A stretch of DNA of 35,750 bases from Limiplasma sp964416065 (GTDB lineage: Bacteria > Bacillota > Clostridia > Christensenellales > Aristaeellaceae): positions 1-35,750 of the forward strand of contig CAYQCL010000025.1 of assembly GCA_964416065.1 (NCBI GenBank). Reading direction: 5' to 3'. Shown one piece after another: positions 15,201-22,504 of this stretch (position 1 is its first letter; each line of letters starts with the position of its first letter). Below the pieces are notes generated by a model. It worked only from the letters and a program-made list of their open reading frames with translations, did no database searches and was not told the origin of the DNA. A program made the position numbers and the translations under genes.

Positions 15201-16795
15201 GCGACCATTGCCACAAGATGTTTTTGACGCCTCCTGGCCTGGCGAGCGTGGGCGTCGACCTGCCCGACAAAAACTGTGAGATCTGCGGAAACAAGCTCGC
15301 AAAGGACGGCTACGACATCCCCTTCGAGGTCTTCCTCGGCTTCAAGGGCGACAAGGTGCCGGATATCGACCTCAACTTCTCCGGCGAGTATCAGCCGCGC
15401 GCGCACGCCTATATCGAAGAGCTTTTCGGCAAGGGCTTCGTCTATCGCGCGGGTACGATTTCAGGTCTGGCGGAGAAGACGGCCTACGGCTTCGCGGCCA
15501 AGTACCTGGAGGAGCGCGGCATCAAGGCGGGCCGCGCGCACAAGGAGCGTCTGGCGGCGGGCTGCGTGGGCGTCAAGCGCACGACGGGCCAGCATCCGGG
15601 CGGCATCGTGGTTCTGCCCAAGGAATATGACATCTGTCAGTTTACCGCCATTCAGCATCCGGCGGACGACATCGAGGGCACGACGCTGACCACGCACTAT
15701 GACTTCAACTCCATGCATGACATTTTGGTCAAGCTGGACTGTCTGGGCCATGACGACCCGACCATGATGCACCGTCTGGAGGAGCTGACCGGCGTCAACT
15801 TCCGCGAAATCCCCTTGGACGACCAGAAGGTCATGAGCCTGTTCTCCAAGCCGGACGCGTTGGGAGTGACGGTGGATCAGATCATGTGGGAGACGGGCAC
15901 GCTGGGCATCCCCGAATTCGGCACGAGCTTCGTGCGCGGGATGCTCATGGAAACCAAGCCCACAACCATGGAGGAGCTGATCCGCATCTCGGGTCTTTCC
16001 CACGGCACCGACGTTTGGCTTGGCAACGCGCAGGAGATCATCAACTCCGGCAAGGCCAAGCTGGCGCAATGCTTCTGCACGCGCGACGACATCATGAACT
16101 TCCTCATCTCTAAGGGCATGCAGGAGAAGATGAGCTTTGACATCATGGAAAGCGTCCGCAAGGGGCGCGGCCTCAAGCCCGAGTGGGAGGAGGCCATGCG
16201 CGAGCACGACGTCCCCGAGTGGGCGATCGACAGCTGCCACAAGATTAAATACATGTTCCCGCGCGGCCACGCGGTGGCCTACGTGACGATGGGCCTGCGC
16301 GTGGCGTGGTACAAGGTGTACCGCCCGCAGGCGTATTACGCGGCGTACTTTACCATACGAGGCGACGGCTTTGACGCGGCGAGGATGCTTCTGTCCGTGG
16401 AGACGCTTCGCGACCGCCTGACGGATTTCCAAAACCGCGAGGAAAAGATGAGCGTGCGTGAAAAGCAGGAGGAAAACGCCTATCGCATGCTTTTGGAGAT
16501 GCAGATGCGCGGCATCCACATGCTTCCGGTCGATCTGTATAAGAGCGACGCGACGCGCTTTTTGATCGAGGACGGCAACCTGCGCTGTCCGTTCACCTCC
16601 ATCAACGGCTTCGGCGAAAGCGCCGTGCAGGGCATCATCGACACGCGCGATCCCGACAGGCCCTATCTGAGCGTGGAGGATTTGCAAAACCGCGCGCACG
16701 TCGGGTCAAGCGTCATCGAGATGCTGCGCGGCCAGGGCGCGCTGGATGGCATGCCGGAAACCAGCCAGGTCGATCTGTTTTCGCTGATCGGATAA
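12224..16795 (+). CDS. polC: DNA polymerase III PolC, replicative alpha subunit with proofreading exonuclease
   Basis: Replicative DNA polymerase of low-GC-type Gram-positive bacteria, 1523 residues (usual ~1440). Seen in order: N-terminal domain (~1-170); a low-complexity linker (~176-287); OB-fold region (~290-400); start of the PHP domain (HMHTNMS, ~421); an inserted DEDD exonuclease with D508 and E510 (LDFETTG) to ~670; the rest of the PHP domain; then the polymerase core with GSRGSVGSS (~965), a four-cysteine zinc motif (CDHC ... CEIC), catalytic PDIDLN (D1047, D1049) and HPGG. All key residues are present. Start 12224 is chosen over 12218 because TGAGGT (12212-12217) leaves 6 bases to it. 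The linker accounts for the extra length. Own promoter upstream, terminator downstream, so transcribed alone. Confidence 0.97.
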   Translation: MNKTELIQALEETVPPLKGKLRIERVLYKKDLNKAYMSFLSDELVTERDYLLLERRLRELFPKLKVALRVASPTLGEDFLSDLDRYKPVLTDFLRRQSPALAAWVDDTGWSLEDGRILLTCPDQIALGFFKSHQLDERLSQAIYDIFRVRVSVSLTVCGEREAWVKKMREGRGSAAYHSAEGMALPYSAGDGTYLTSSPANGGDAPPWDMAALDAQAAALFGEGGGSALYSADGTAWQSPSPANGVAAANARGANAAQSANNGGVGEGLAPGVKGGSAPAPLKGRRIADRPVPIGELAEDSGIVVIEGTVTGVNEPKELKGGETVLATFAVYDDTSTIYCKAFYQYRTRRAARDQTPPLPTEEERKRVSDQIGQIKNGMRVRIRGDCRMDTYLGELSVMVRDMQQMPKIERKDLSEEKRVELHMHTNMSTMDATAEAGALIAQAARWGHPAVAITDHGCSQAFPAAFGAAKKNNIKLLPGVEGYLCDLVPIVIDADDRPLNTPIVVLDFETTGLSHAMDRIIEVGAVKLVDGQVTEELSLLCDPGVPLKPKISELTGITDLMLRGKESPAQSVQKLLDFIGDCPVAAHNAPFDMGMLQAECDRMGVEFRTPVLDTLTFSRKLFPQQKSHKLGAVCRQLGVSLKNAHRAVHDAAATAQCLARMLDMARGKGAKTLRDIDAVISGETLGESYHIILLCKTQKGMQNLNHLISDSNIRYFYRHPNMPRHLINQYREGLILGSACEAGELFRAIVDGKPESEIERIASWYDYLEIQPIGNNQFMIRNGTARDEEHLRDFNRRIVALGEKLHKPVVATGDVHFLNPEDAIYRTILQAGLGYEDCDNQPPLYFKTTDEMLEEFSYLGHEKAREVVIENPRKIADMVEELRLFPKHPEGKETFQPFWEDAANDIETRSWTRAKELYGDPLPEIVQKRLEKELGSIIGYGFSTLYSIAQKLVSKSLSDGYLVGSRGSVGSSFVATMCGITEVNPLPPHYRCDHCHKMFLTPPGLASVGVDLPDKNCEICGNKLAKDGYDIPFEVFLGFKGDKVPDIDLNFSGEYQPRAHAYIEELFGKGFVYRAGTISGLAEKTAYGFAAKYLEERGIKAGRAHKERLAAGCVGVKRTTGQHPGGIVVLPKEYDICQFTAIQHPADDIEGTTLTTHYDFNSMHDILVKLDCLGHDDPTMMHRLEELTGVNFREIPLDDQKVMSLFSKPDALGVTVDQIMWETGTLGIPEFGTSFVRGMLMETKPTTMEELIRISGLSHGTDVWLGNAQEIINSGKAKLAQCFCTRDDIMNFLISKGMQEKMSFDIMESVRKGRGLKPEWEEAMREHDVPEWAIDSCHKIKYMFPRGHAVAYVTMGLRVAWYKVYRPQAYYAAYFTIRGDGFDAARMLLSVETLRDRLTDFQNREEKMSVREKQEENAYRMLLEMQMRGIHMLPVDLYKSDATRFLIEDGNLRCPFTSINGFGESAVQGIIDTRDPDRPYLSVEDLQNRAHVGSSVIEMLRGQGALDGMPETSQVDLFSLIG
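12749..13083 (+). repeat. Low-complexity, hairpin-rich insert inside polC
   Basis: This encodes the ~110-residue Gly/Ala/Ser/Pro-rich linker between the N-terminal and OB domains of PolC. At peptide level it has degenerate repeats (SAEGMALPYSAGDGT, SALYSADGTAWQ; SSPANGG, PSPANGV). At DNA level it has palindromes like those of the intergenic elements: GGGGGC-TCA-GCCCCC (13046-13060), GCGC-AAA-GCGC (12992-13002) and two CCCCGCGAAnGGGG hairpins. The reading frame is kept throughout. Confidence 0.6.
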
Positions 16796-16814
16796 TCGGT
16801 TGATACATGGCATG

Positions 16815-16854
16815 AAAAGCACGCAAGACGCCGGAAAAGGACTTGCGTGCTTTT
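16815..16854 (+). terminator. Intrinsic terminator of polC
   Basis: AAAAGCACGCAAG (16815-16827) pairs perfectly with CTTGCGTGCTTTT (16842-16854) across a 14-nt loop. The A and T ends make it usable on both strands. Confidence 0.85.
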
Positions 16855-16873
16855 GATATTCAGTCCATCGAAG

Positions 16874-17053
16874 AAGCTCGCCGCAGGCGAGCTTCAGACT
16901 GTCGACAAACCCCATAGATACGCAAAGAGCCGCAGCGTCGGCCCATCTGGGTCGGCGCGTCTCTCACTTGGAAAGCGCTGCGGCGTAAGGGTTTGGGGCT
17001 TTGCCCCAAGCCCCAGCAGGGGAGTAAGTTCCCTGCACCCCGCACTTTGTCGA
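16874..17053 (-). repeat. Dispersed hairpin element, copy C (complete basic unit)
   Basis: Most of the 327-bp gap between polC and the FMN-binding protein gene. First a triloop hairpin with 9-bp arms AAGCTCGCC around GCA (16874-16894), then the 152-bp unit bounded by TCGACAAA (16902-16909) and its inverse TTTGTCGA (17046-17053). Inside, in reverse order relative to copy A: the GGCGCGTCTCTCACTTGG segment, CGCTGCGGCGTAAGG, TTGGGGC-TTT-GCCCCAA (16993-17009) and GCAGGG/CCCTGC (17016-17036). It is the best copy for defining the ends. Confidence 0.82.
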
Positions 17054-17122
17054 TACGCTGACCACCGGCTCAGTCGGTAGTTTTGATTTTTTGTTGAGGG
17101 TCACGGGCCCCGTCTATTCCCT

Positions 17123-18133
17123 TTATTTTACGTTGCAGTAGACCTCGGCGGCCGCGCAGAAGCAGTTGCGAACCAGCTGGCTGCTGAAGGTGCCCTGCTC
17201 GGTTTTGCCGGTATAAACGATGCTCGTGCCCGCGATCATCGGGCCGTCCTCGCTGTCCTCCTTTTCGTATTCCAACGAAAGCACGATGCCCTCCATGTAC
17301 TCGTCAAACACATTCTCGTTTTCAATCGCGACATCCTTGTAGGCGTCGATCTTCTCCTCGGGCACGGAAAAATACTGTGACCGCTTGGTGCCGTCAACCA
17401 GCACGCTCCAGGCGCACACCTGGTTCGTCGCCTTGTCGACGACGATGACCATGGTATAGGCGTTGGGCTCGGCGGCGGCCCAGCCCGTTCCGGCGGAGCC
17501 CTTATAGGCGAATTTTATCGAGCTCTTGATCTTCATGCCCACGACCTCGGTTCCGTCCTCCGCGACGCCGTTGGCCGCGTATAGCAGACTTCCAAAGTCC
17601 TTGTTGGGCTGATAATCGGTCTCGATGGCCTCATATTGGGCCGGATAGACGGCGTTGAGATCGGCGTTGTCCGCCGCGTTGGTGTCCGCCTCATAGCCGA
17701 GGGCGTTCTGGGCGTAGTAGGCGGCTGTCTGTACCGCGTATTGCACAGCCTGGGAGGTCGCGGTCGCGCCGGTCACCTCATCCGCCTCCATTATCGGATC
17801 GGCGATGGCGCCGACATAGGTCTGATCCATATAGTCCTGCGTGATCATCGCATCATAGCCCTCCGACTGATTCTTGGAGGCCGTGACGGACGCCGACTGG
17901 ATGACGCAGTCGGAGCCGATTTCCACACGCACCGTCATGGAGGGATCTTTGTCCATATGGTAGCCGAAATATCCTTCCGCCTCGATGACCGCGCTGTTTT
18001 CGCCGACTTCCGCGCTCAGCACCGAGCCATACGTCTCATAAGCGGCGAATTGCTCGTCCACCTCGGCGCAGGCGGAGCACGCGATCAGCGTCACGGTCAG
18101 AAGCAGGGCAAAAATCAAAGACTGCTTTTTCAT
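17123..18133 (-). CDS. Exported FMN-binding domain protein (ApbE substrate candidate)
   Basis: Protein of 336 residues. The N-terminal signal peptide ends in TLIAC, an acceptable lipobox, so it may be a lipoprotein; cleavage after SACA is the alternative. An FMN_bind domain at ~40-150 contains EVTGATATS, the D/E-x-T/S-G-A-T motif in which ApbE-type transferases attach FMN to threonine. A second region (~190-330) has a similar strand/helix layout but no TGAT motif and may be a degenerate copy. The start at 18133 has AAGGAG 8 bases upstream. It is downstream of the nitroreductase-like gene, behind a terminator that read-through must cross, and near a divergent apbE. Role: extracytoplasmic flavin-based electron transfer (inference). 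Confidence 0.82.
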   Translation of the reverse strand: MKKQSLIFALLLTVTLIACSACAEVDEQFAAYETYGSVLSAEVGENSAVIEAEGYFGYHMDKDPSMTVRVEIGSDCVIQSASVTASKNQSEGYDAMITQDYMDQTYVGAIADPIMEADEVTGATATSQAVQYAVQTAAYYAQNALGYEADTNAADNADLNAVYPAQYEAIETDYQPNKDFGSLLYAANGVAEDGTEVVGMKIKSSIKFAYKGSAGTGWAAAEPNAYTMVIVVDKATNQVCAWSVLVDGTKRSQYFSVPEEKIDAYKDVAIENENVFDEYMEGIVLSLEYEKEDSEDGPMIAGTSIVYTGKTEQGTFSSQLVRNCFCAAAEVYCNVK

Positions 18134-18164
18134 CTTTCTCTCCTTAAATACGCGATTCCATTTG

Positions 18165-18200
18165 AAAAAACTGTGCCATGCGTTCACACGGCACAGTTTT
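18165..18200 (-). terminator. Terminator between nitroreductase-like and FMN-binding genes
   Basis: On the minus strand AAAACTGTGCC pairs with GGCACAG and six T (18170-18165) follow. It lies only 31 bases before the next start codon, so it probably limits read-through into the FMN-binding gene rather than ending the operon. Confidence 0.75.
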
Positions 18201-18213
18201 CGGATAAGCGCGA

Positions 18214-18951
18214 TTACTCGCCCCAGATCGTCCAGTTGTCCGGGAACTCCTTGGTGGTCAGGCCAGTCTCGACGGTCTCGTCGAGGGTGCCGATCACGAC
18301 GGCGTTGACGAATTTCATGTTCTCGGTGCTATAGGACTCGTGCTTGGCGGCGTTATAATACGTCGTGCCTTCCAGGTACTTGTCGCAGTCCAGGCCGCGC
18401 TCGCCGTCGTTGAAGCCGTTGACACCCTCCAGAGCGGGGCTCATGAACATATGGGTCGCGTATCCCTTGGCGATAGCGGCCACGTTCAGATAGCCGGTCA
18501 CGATGCCCGCGTCATAGTAGCCGCGGTCAGGCTGGAAGGAGTTGCTGTCGTCGGTGCGAAGCTCGTCGCGGATCAGGCGCTCGCCGAAGACGAGAACGGT
18601 CACGGTGCCCTCGGAGGTTGCCACGCCATAGTTTTCGCCGATGATGGCCTTCTGCTCCTCAGGATCGGTCACGGCGACCAGGTACCAGTCGGACTTGCCG
18701 CCGGAGGTCACGGCCAGAGAGGCCATATGCAGGATCTCCTCCAGATCCTCCTTGGTAGGAGCCCCGGAGGCGTCAGTCACAAAGCCGCCCGCCGCGCCAC
18801 CTTCAGTGGCGGATGTGTCGTTGGCTACGGTGCGCCATACGCCCTCTTCTTCAAACCAGGTCGGGAATTCGGAGGCGTCGAATTCGGCCAGGGCTGCCGT
18901 GCAGGAAATCAGCAGGGCGGCAGCGAGAATCAAAGAAACCAGCTTTTTCAT
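18214..18951 (-). CDS. Exported nitroreductase-fold flavoprotein
   Basis: Protein of 245 residues. A signal sequence MKKLVSLILAAALLISC is followed by TAALAE; it can be cleaved at the LISC lipobox or after ALA. The rest resembles the nitroreductase fold: a helix near TKEDLEEILHMASLAVTSGGKSDWYLVAVTD, a strand with TVTVLVFG and a helix with GIVTGYLNVAAIAKGYA, which in the family help bind FMN between two subunits. Most nitroreductases are cytoplasmic, so export is unusual. The start at 18951 is preferred to 18963, where the ribosome site would touch the ATG. It is first in a two-gene unit with the FMN-binding protein and divergent from apbE. Substrate unknown. Confidence 0.72.
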   Translation of the reverse strand: MKKLVSLILAAALLISCTAALAEFDASEFPTWFEEEGVWRTVANDTSATEGGAAGGFVTDASGAPTKEDLEEILHMASLAVTSGGKSDWYLVAVTDPEEQKAIIGENYGVATSEGTVTVLVFGERLIRDELRTDDSNSFQPDRGYYDAGIVTGYLNVAAIAKGYATHMFMSPALEGVNGFNDGERGLDCDKYLEGTTYYNAAKHESYSTENMKFVNAVVIGTLDETVETGLTTKEFPDNWTIWGE

Positions 18952-18975
18952 TTTTGATGCCATCCTTTCGTTAAT

Positions 18976-19000
18976 CTAAGCTTTTAAGGGATAAGCTTAG
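18976..19000 (-). promoter_or_regulatory. Inverted repeat at the transcription start (operator or leader hairpin)
   Basis: CTAAGCTT (18976-18983) and AAGCTTAG (18993-19000) form a perfect 8-bp inverted repeat with a 9-bp spacer, starting about where transcription from the adjacent promoter should begin. It could bind a repressor or cap the mRNA. Confidence 0.5.
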
Positions 19001-19007
19001 TAAATTC

Positions 19008-19036
19008 ATTATAAAATACACCTTATCAGTTGTCAA
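19008..19036 (-). promoter_or_regulatory. Consensus promoter for the nitroreductase-like gene
   Basis: TTGACA (19036-19031) and TATAAT (19013-19008) with 17-bp spacing: a perfect consensus, implying strong constitutive or repressor-controlled expression. Confidence 0.9.
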
Positions 19037-19102
19037 CACAGAAACTCCGGTACATTCGGAAATCCCTTTAAAAAAATCTCTAAACGCAAGCGTCGCTTCC
19101 AT

Positions 19103-19131
19103 TTGCTTTTCCGCGCGTTCTTTGCTATACT
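19103..19131 (+). promoter_or_regulatory. Promoter for apbE
   Basis: TTGCTT (19103-19108), 17-bp spacer, TATACT (19126-19131) with TGC before it (extended -10). It is divergent from the nitroreductase-like gene promoter about 70 bp away. Confidence 0.72.
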
Positions 19132-19165
19132 TGCTTCGATTTCCACACGCAGGAGATGTATCAGC

Positions 19166-20431
19166 ATGAAAAGAAAAGCACTTCTGTTCCTTTTCATCCC
19201 CGTTTTCCTCCTTTCCTCGTCCGTCGCCGAGGAGACAGAGGTTCCTCAAGCCTATACCTCAAGAACCAAGGTTGCCTCCGGCTATTTTGCCACCGTGAGC
19301 AGCCTGTGTCTGTTCGACGATTTCAACGACCCCGACGCCGTGACGCGCTATGAGGAAACCTGGGACGAGGTCAAATCGCTGCTGGAGGAGATCGAGCAGA
19401 CGGTTTCGGTGGAAATTCCGACCTCGGACATTGCGCGCTTCAACGCGCTTCCCTCCGGCGGCTCCGTTTCCATCCAGCCGCTGACGGCAAGCCTTCTGCG
19501 TCTGGCGCGGGAGATGTATGAGCGCACGAGCGGCTATTACGATCCCACCGTTTATCCGCTGGTGGATTTATGGGGCTTCTCGCCTCGCTTCACCTATTCA
19601 AGCGAGGCCGTCCAACCCTACGACCGCGAACGGGAGAACGGCACGCTGCCCGCGCCTGACAGCGCTTATATCGAAGGGTTCCTGCAGCTGGTGGGCATGG
19701 AGGGCGTCGAGCTCGGCGGCAGCGAGGAGGAGGGCTATGTCCTAACCAAAAAAACGCCGTCGGTGGAGATCGGCGGCGTGACGTACAGCGCGAAGCTGGA
19801 TCTGGGCGGCATCGCGAAGGGATACGCAGTTGATCTTGTACGCGACCTGCTGCTTGAGAAGGGCTATGAGTATGGCTATTTTTCCTGCGGCACCAGCAGC
19901 ATCTACGTTCTGAAAAGTGCCTCCGCCTCCGCCAAAAAGGCGAACGATCCCCATTTCCAGCTCAACATCCGCAGCCCGCGCGAAACGCCCGAGGGCACGG
20001 GGGATTACGCGAGGCTGACCGTGATGAACAGTTCCCTTTCCAGCAGCGGCGATTACGGTCACAGCTATGAGCTGAACGGCCAACGCTACTGTCATATCAT
20101 CCATCCCTTTACGGGCTATCCCATGAATGTCTCCGACGCCGAACCCCAGCAGGGCGTCTGCACCGTGACCCTCATGAGCGAAAGCGCCGCCGAGGATGAC
20201 GCCCTTACCACCGCGCTTTGCCTGATGGGCCTCGACGCGGCACTGGAGTATCTCAATGAGGCAGCCCAGGATATCGTTCTGGTTTATTACCGAAGCGACA
20301 GCGACCGCTACGAGGTCGTGACCAATCTGCCCGAGGAGCGCATTACCCTTTTGGACGCCGCCTATGTGCTGTGCAGCGAACGCGATGAAACGGGCCGCGT
20401 CCGTTACACCGGCGAGCTGCTGCGTCCCTGA
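19166..20431 (+). CDS. apbE: ApbE-family FAD:protein FMN transferase, exported
   Basis: Protein of 421 residues; a Sec signal (MKRKALLFLFIPVFLLSSSVAEE) without a lipobox cysteine. ApbE cleaves FAD and links FMN through phosphoester to Thr/Ser in FMN_bind proteins, using Mg2+. Seen: the DLGGIAKGYAVD motif, a YFSCGTSS segment in place of the usual G-G-N/D region, SSSGDYGHSY, HIIHPFTGYP and EDDALTTALCLMG. These match the FAD- and metal-binding motifs. AGGAG (19151-19155) lies 10 bases before the ATG. The divergent gene pair supplies an exported flavinylation target (VTGAT motif) and an exported nitroreductase-like protein, so the three probably form one extracytoplasmic flavin redox unit. Confidence 0.92.
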   Translation: MKRKALLFLFIPVFLLSSSVAEETEVPQAYTSRTKVASGYFATVSSLCLFDDFNDPDAVTRYEETWDEVKSLLEEIEQTVSVEIPTSDIARFNALPSGGSVSIQPLTASLLRLAREMYERTSGYYDPTVYPLVDLWGFSPRFTYSSEAVQPYDRERENGTLPAPDSAYIEGFLQLVGMEGVELGGSEEEGYVLTKKTPSVEIGGVTYSAKLDLGGIAKGYAVDLVRDLLLEKGYEYGYFSCGTSSIYVLKSASASAKKANDPHFQLNIRSPRETPEGTGDYARLTVMNSSLSSSGDYGHSYELNGQRYCHIIHPFTGYPMNVSDAEPQQGVCTVTLMSESAAEDDALTTALCLMGLDAALEYLNEAAQDIVLVYYRSDSDRYEVVTNLPEERITLLDAAYVLCSERDETGRVRYTGELLRP

Positions 20432-20446
20432 CAGGCCCGCCTTGCC

Positions 20447-21057
20447 TCATCGCAGCCCTGTCCAAAGCGCCTCTTCTTCCTCGTCCAGCAGCGCGCCCAG
20501 GGCGTTGTCGTCCACGGAATAGGCGCTCCATTCCCACAGGACGCCCCGCGGTCTCGTCCAGCACGCGGAGGACGAAGCTTCCGTCCTCCGTCACGCCCTC
20601 GGCCAGGCGCGTACACATAAGCGACGTTTCTTCCAGGCGATAGAGCCATTTGTGGTGCAGAAGCCCCGCACTGTCCTAGCTGACCTCCGCCTCAACCAGG
20701 CCGCTTTCAGAAAAAAGACGGTAGTTGGAAAGGCCCCTGTCCTGACCCTCGTTCCACTTGGCCCTGACATACCGCTCGCCATCCCAGGGATAGAAGACGA
20801 ACCAGCCGTTGTTCGCGCCCTGCGCGGTGCAGACGACAAGATCGTCCGTGCCGTCAAAGTTCAACGTCGGTATAGGTGAGGAACGGCTTCCGCTCCAGCG
20901 AGACAAAGTAGATTTCCTGGCCGTTGGGCGCAACGACGCGATGGATCAGTTCTTCGCCCAGCATACCGATCGTGCCCACTACCTCCACGCCAGTAGCGTC
21001 GGGCAGCATGATACACAACATCATGACAAGAGCTTTTCGCAGATACTTTTTCCACAT
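20447..21057 (-). pseudogene. Decayed secreted protein gene, FG-GAP/VCBS-like
   Basis: A ribosome site and a signal-like start (MWKKYLRKALVMMLCIM) at 21057 lead into a frame that breaks near 20870; the sense continues in another frame with LNFDGTDDLVVCTAQG and FVFYPWDGERYVRAKWNEG, hits an in-frame TAG at 20676-20678, continues LLHHKWLYRLEE, then shifts again near 20545 into LWEWSAYSVDDNALGALLDEEEEALW and a TGA at 20447. The NFDGTDDLVV string is like the calcium-binding repeats of FG-GAP/VCBS proteins. Two frameshifts and an amber codon make it inactive, unless the assembly is wrong. It converges on apbE with a 15-base gap. Confidence 0.75.
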
Positions 21058-21141
21058 GAGCCTTGTCCCTCCCTTAGCTTTCTTTCGGCTATCAAACGTT
21101 TGAGGACAGCCAAATCCTGCCGTCCCGCTGAAAGAGGCGGC

Positions 21142-21510
21142 TCAGTTTCCCGCGCTCCGGCTCAGGCGCGCGGCCATGAAGGCGTGGGACTAGGCGATCC
21201 ACGACAGCAGCTCCTCGTCCAGCTCGCCCGCCGTTCGAACCGCCACGTGATGCGTAAAACGCTCCGGCGCGGGATTTGATACCGCTTGGAGACGCGGGCT
21301 TTGAAGCGCGCGGTCCAGGCCGAAGCTCACGATCAGCCGCCTTCCTCTCAGCGAGGCAAAGCAGAAGCCGCGCGGATCGAGGAAGGTGATCTGCGTTTTC
21401 TGAACCTTCAGAGATGTATTGCCCCATCGGGCTGCGATTCTTTCCCAAAGCAGTTCAAACAGCCCAAGCGCCTAGGGTGCGCCGGAGAAGAAGAGCACAT
21501 CGTTTGTCAT
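21142..21510 (-). pseudogene. Decayed DUF5655-like gene with two amber codons
   Basis: From an ATG at 21510 the frame encodes VLFFSGAP, stop, ALGLFELLWERI, then VQKTQITFLDPRGFCFASL, RLIVSFGLD, ERFTHHVAVRTAGELDEELLSWIA, stop, SHAFMAAR, and TGA at 21142-21144. This order matches small DUF5655-type proteins (recalled, moderate certainty). The frame is otherwise intact over 123 codons; codons 13 and 107 are TAG. TAG is a normal stop in this genome (DUF58 and a permease gene end with it), so recoding is unlikely and the gene is probably dead. Confidence 0.65.
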
Positions 21511-21552
21511 CCGTCTTTCTTCCCTATTTTGATGATTGGGCCTTTCGGAAAA

Positions 21553-21580
21553 AGTATAGCAAAAAATCCGCCGGATACAA
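21553..21580 (-). promoter_or_regulatory. Possible promoter overlapping a terminator
   Basis: On the minus strand TTGTAT (21580-21575) and TATACT (21558-21553, preceded by TGC) have 16-bp spacing. The -35 is the loop of the terminator of the upstream lipoprotein gene. It would drive the decayed DUF5655-like gene. Confidence 0.45.
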
Positions 21581-21587
21581 CCGGCGG
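21561..21587 (-). terminator. Intrinsic terminator of the YhcN/YlaJ-like gene
   Basis: On the minus strand CCGCCGG-TTGTAT-CCGGCGG is followed by A and six T (21566-21561): a perfect 7-bp GC stem. It lies about 100 bases after the lipoprotein stop codon. Confidence 0.88.
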
Positions 21588-21689
21588 GAAGGGCAGATGG
21601 GGAAGGGCCGAGCCTCGTCAGATGCGCACGTGTTGGGGCCGCCGTGTCGCGTCGTCATCCGCACGGCGGCCTCGCGCGCCCTCGCGCCC

Positions 21690-22274
21690 TCAATCGCCCG
21701 TGGTCGACGAGGGCTCGGTTACCGCGGCGTCCCCGCCGCCGGTGATGGAGCCTGCGATCTCCAACACCTGTGTCTGAAGCTCCTCGAAGGTGAGACCGTC
21801 GCCGTTGAGCTGCTCATGCAGCTTGGCGATCCTGTCCATCGCCGCTTCGTCGTCCGTCACCTGAACGGCGGTGATCGTCTTGTCGATGGCCTCCACGCGG
21901 GTCTTGACCATCTCCGTCAGCCGTTCGGTTAATCCGCCCTGATACTGGGTATCATAACGGATACCGATCAGCGCGATGTTTCCGGCCACGATGGCGTCGG
22001 CGGTGTCCAGCTCGCTCAGCTTTTCCACCTCTTCGGCCACATCGTCGCTCACGCGGCGCGCGTCCTCGATGCTGTTGACGCCCGTCGCCGCCGGTTCATC
22101 CGTGGCCGCGGGGGAAAGACTCACCGTGGGGCTTTGCGTGGCCATGGGCGAAGCGGAGGGCATCGCGCTGGCGGTCGGGGACGGGCTGGGCAGCGTGTCC
22201 GCGTTGCTGGTGCAAGCGGAGAACAGCCCAAGGCCCACCAGGGAAATCAGTAGAAGAATCCATGTTTTTTTCAA
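21690..22274 (-). CDS. YhcN/YlaJ-type sporulation lipoprotein
   Basis: Protein of 194 residues. The likely start is TTG at 22274, after GAGGAGG by 9 bases; no ATG fits. The signal peptide ends GLGLFSAC, a lipobox, followed by a Ser/Pro/Thr-rich spacer (~22-65) typical of surface lipoproteins. The folded part (~70-180) carries ADAIVAGNIALIGIRYD and a helix/strand pattern with AIDKTITAVQVTDDEAAMDRI, matching YhcN/YlaJ proteins, which are spore-membrane-associated in Bacillus. It suggests a spore former. Monocistronic with its own terminator; I see no clear sigma-A promoter, and a sporulation sigma factor may read it. Confidence 0.78.
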   Translation of the reverse strand: MKKTWILLLISLVGLGLFSACTSNADTLPSPSPTASAMPSASPMATQSPTVSLSPAATDEPAATGVNSIEDARRVSDDVAEEVEKLSELDTADAIVAGNIALIGIRYDTQYQGGLTERLTEMVKTRVEAIDKTITAVQVTDDEAAMDRIAKLHEQLNGDGLTFEELQTQVLEIAGSITGGGDAAVTEPSSTTGD

Positions 22275-22417
22275 TGCTGTTCGCCTCCTCGCGCCTATTG
22301 TGCGCAGAAGCGTGGGGGCGTATTTGCGACAATCCTTCCCAAAGACGGTAAGAAATCGTTCCGCTGGGGGAGGAAGACGGAAGCGGGGGCGATGGCCGCA
22401 AGCGGGGCGCCCACGCA

Positions 22418-22475
22418 GACTGTCGACAAGCCCCATAGATACGCAAAGAGCCGCGCGGGGAATCATCCCCCGCGC
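22418..22475 (-). repeat. Dispersed hairpin element, copy D (end fragment)
   Basis: Only the GACTGTCGACAAG end and the CCCCATAGATACGCAAAGAG segment are present, joined to a GCGCGGGG/CCCCGCGC hairpin (22453-22475) that differs from the other copies. It sits just after the permease gene on the minus strand, where the hairpin could help end transcription. The rest of 22275-22417 holds nothing I recognise. Confidence 0.7.
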
Positions 22476-22504
22476 TCCGTATTTTGCATTCCCCGAGGGG
22501 CCTG

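Noticed and set aside
21142..21510. Amber (TAG) recoding to explain the in-frame TAG codons
   Set aside because: DUF58 (3511-3513) and the permease gene ending at 23361 use TAG as the true stop, and the neighbouring pseudogene also carries frameshifts.
22453..22500. GC hairpins after the cassette 1 permease as a rho-independent terminator
   Set aside because: Stem is good but no T tract follows on the minus strand; kept only as part of repeat copy D.
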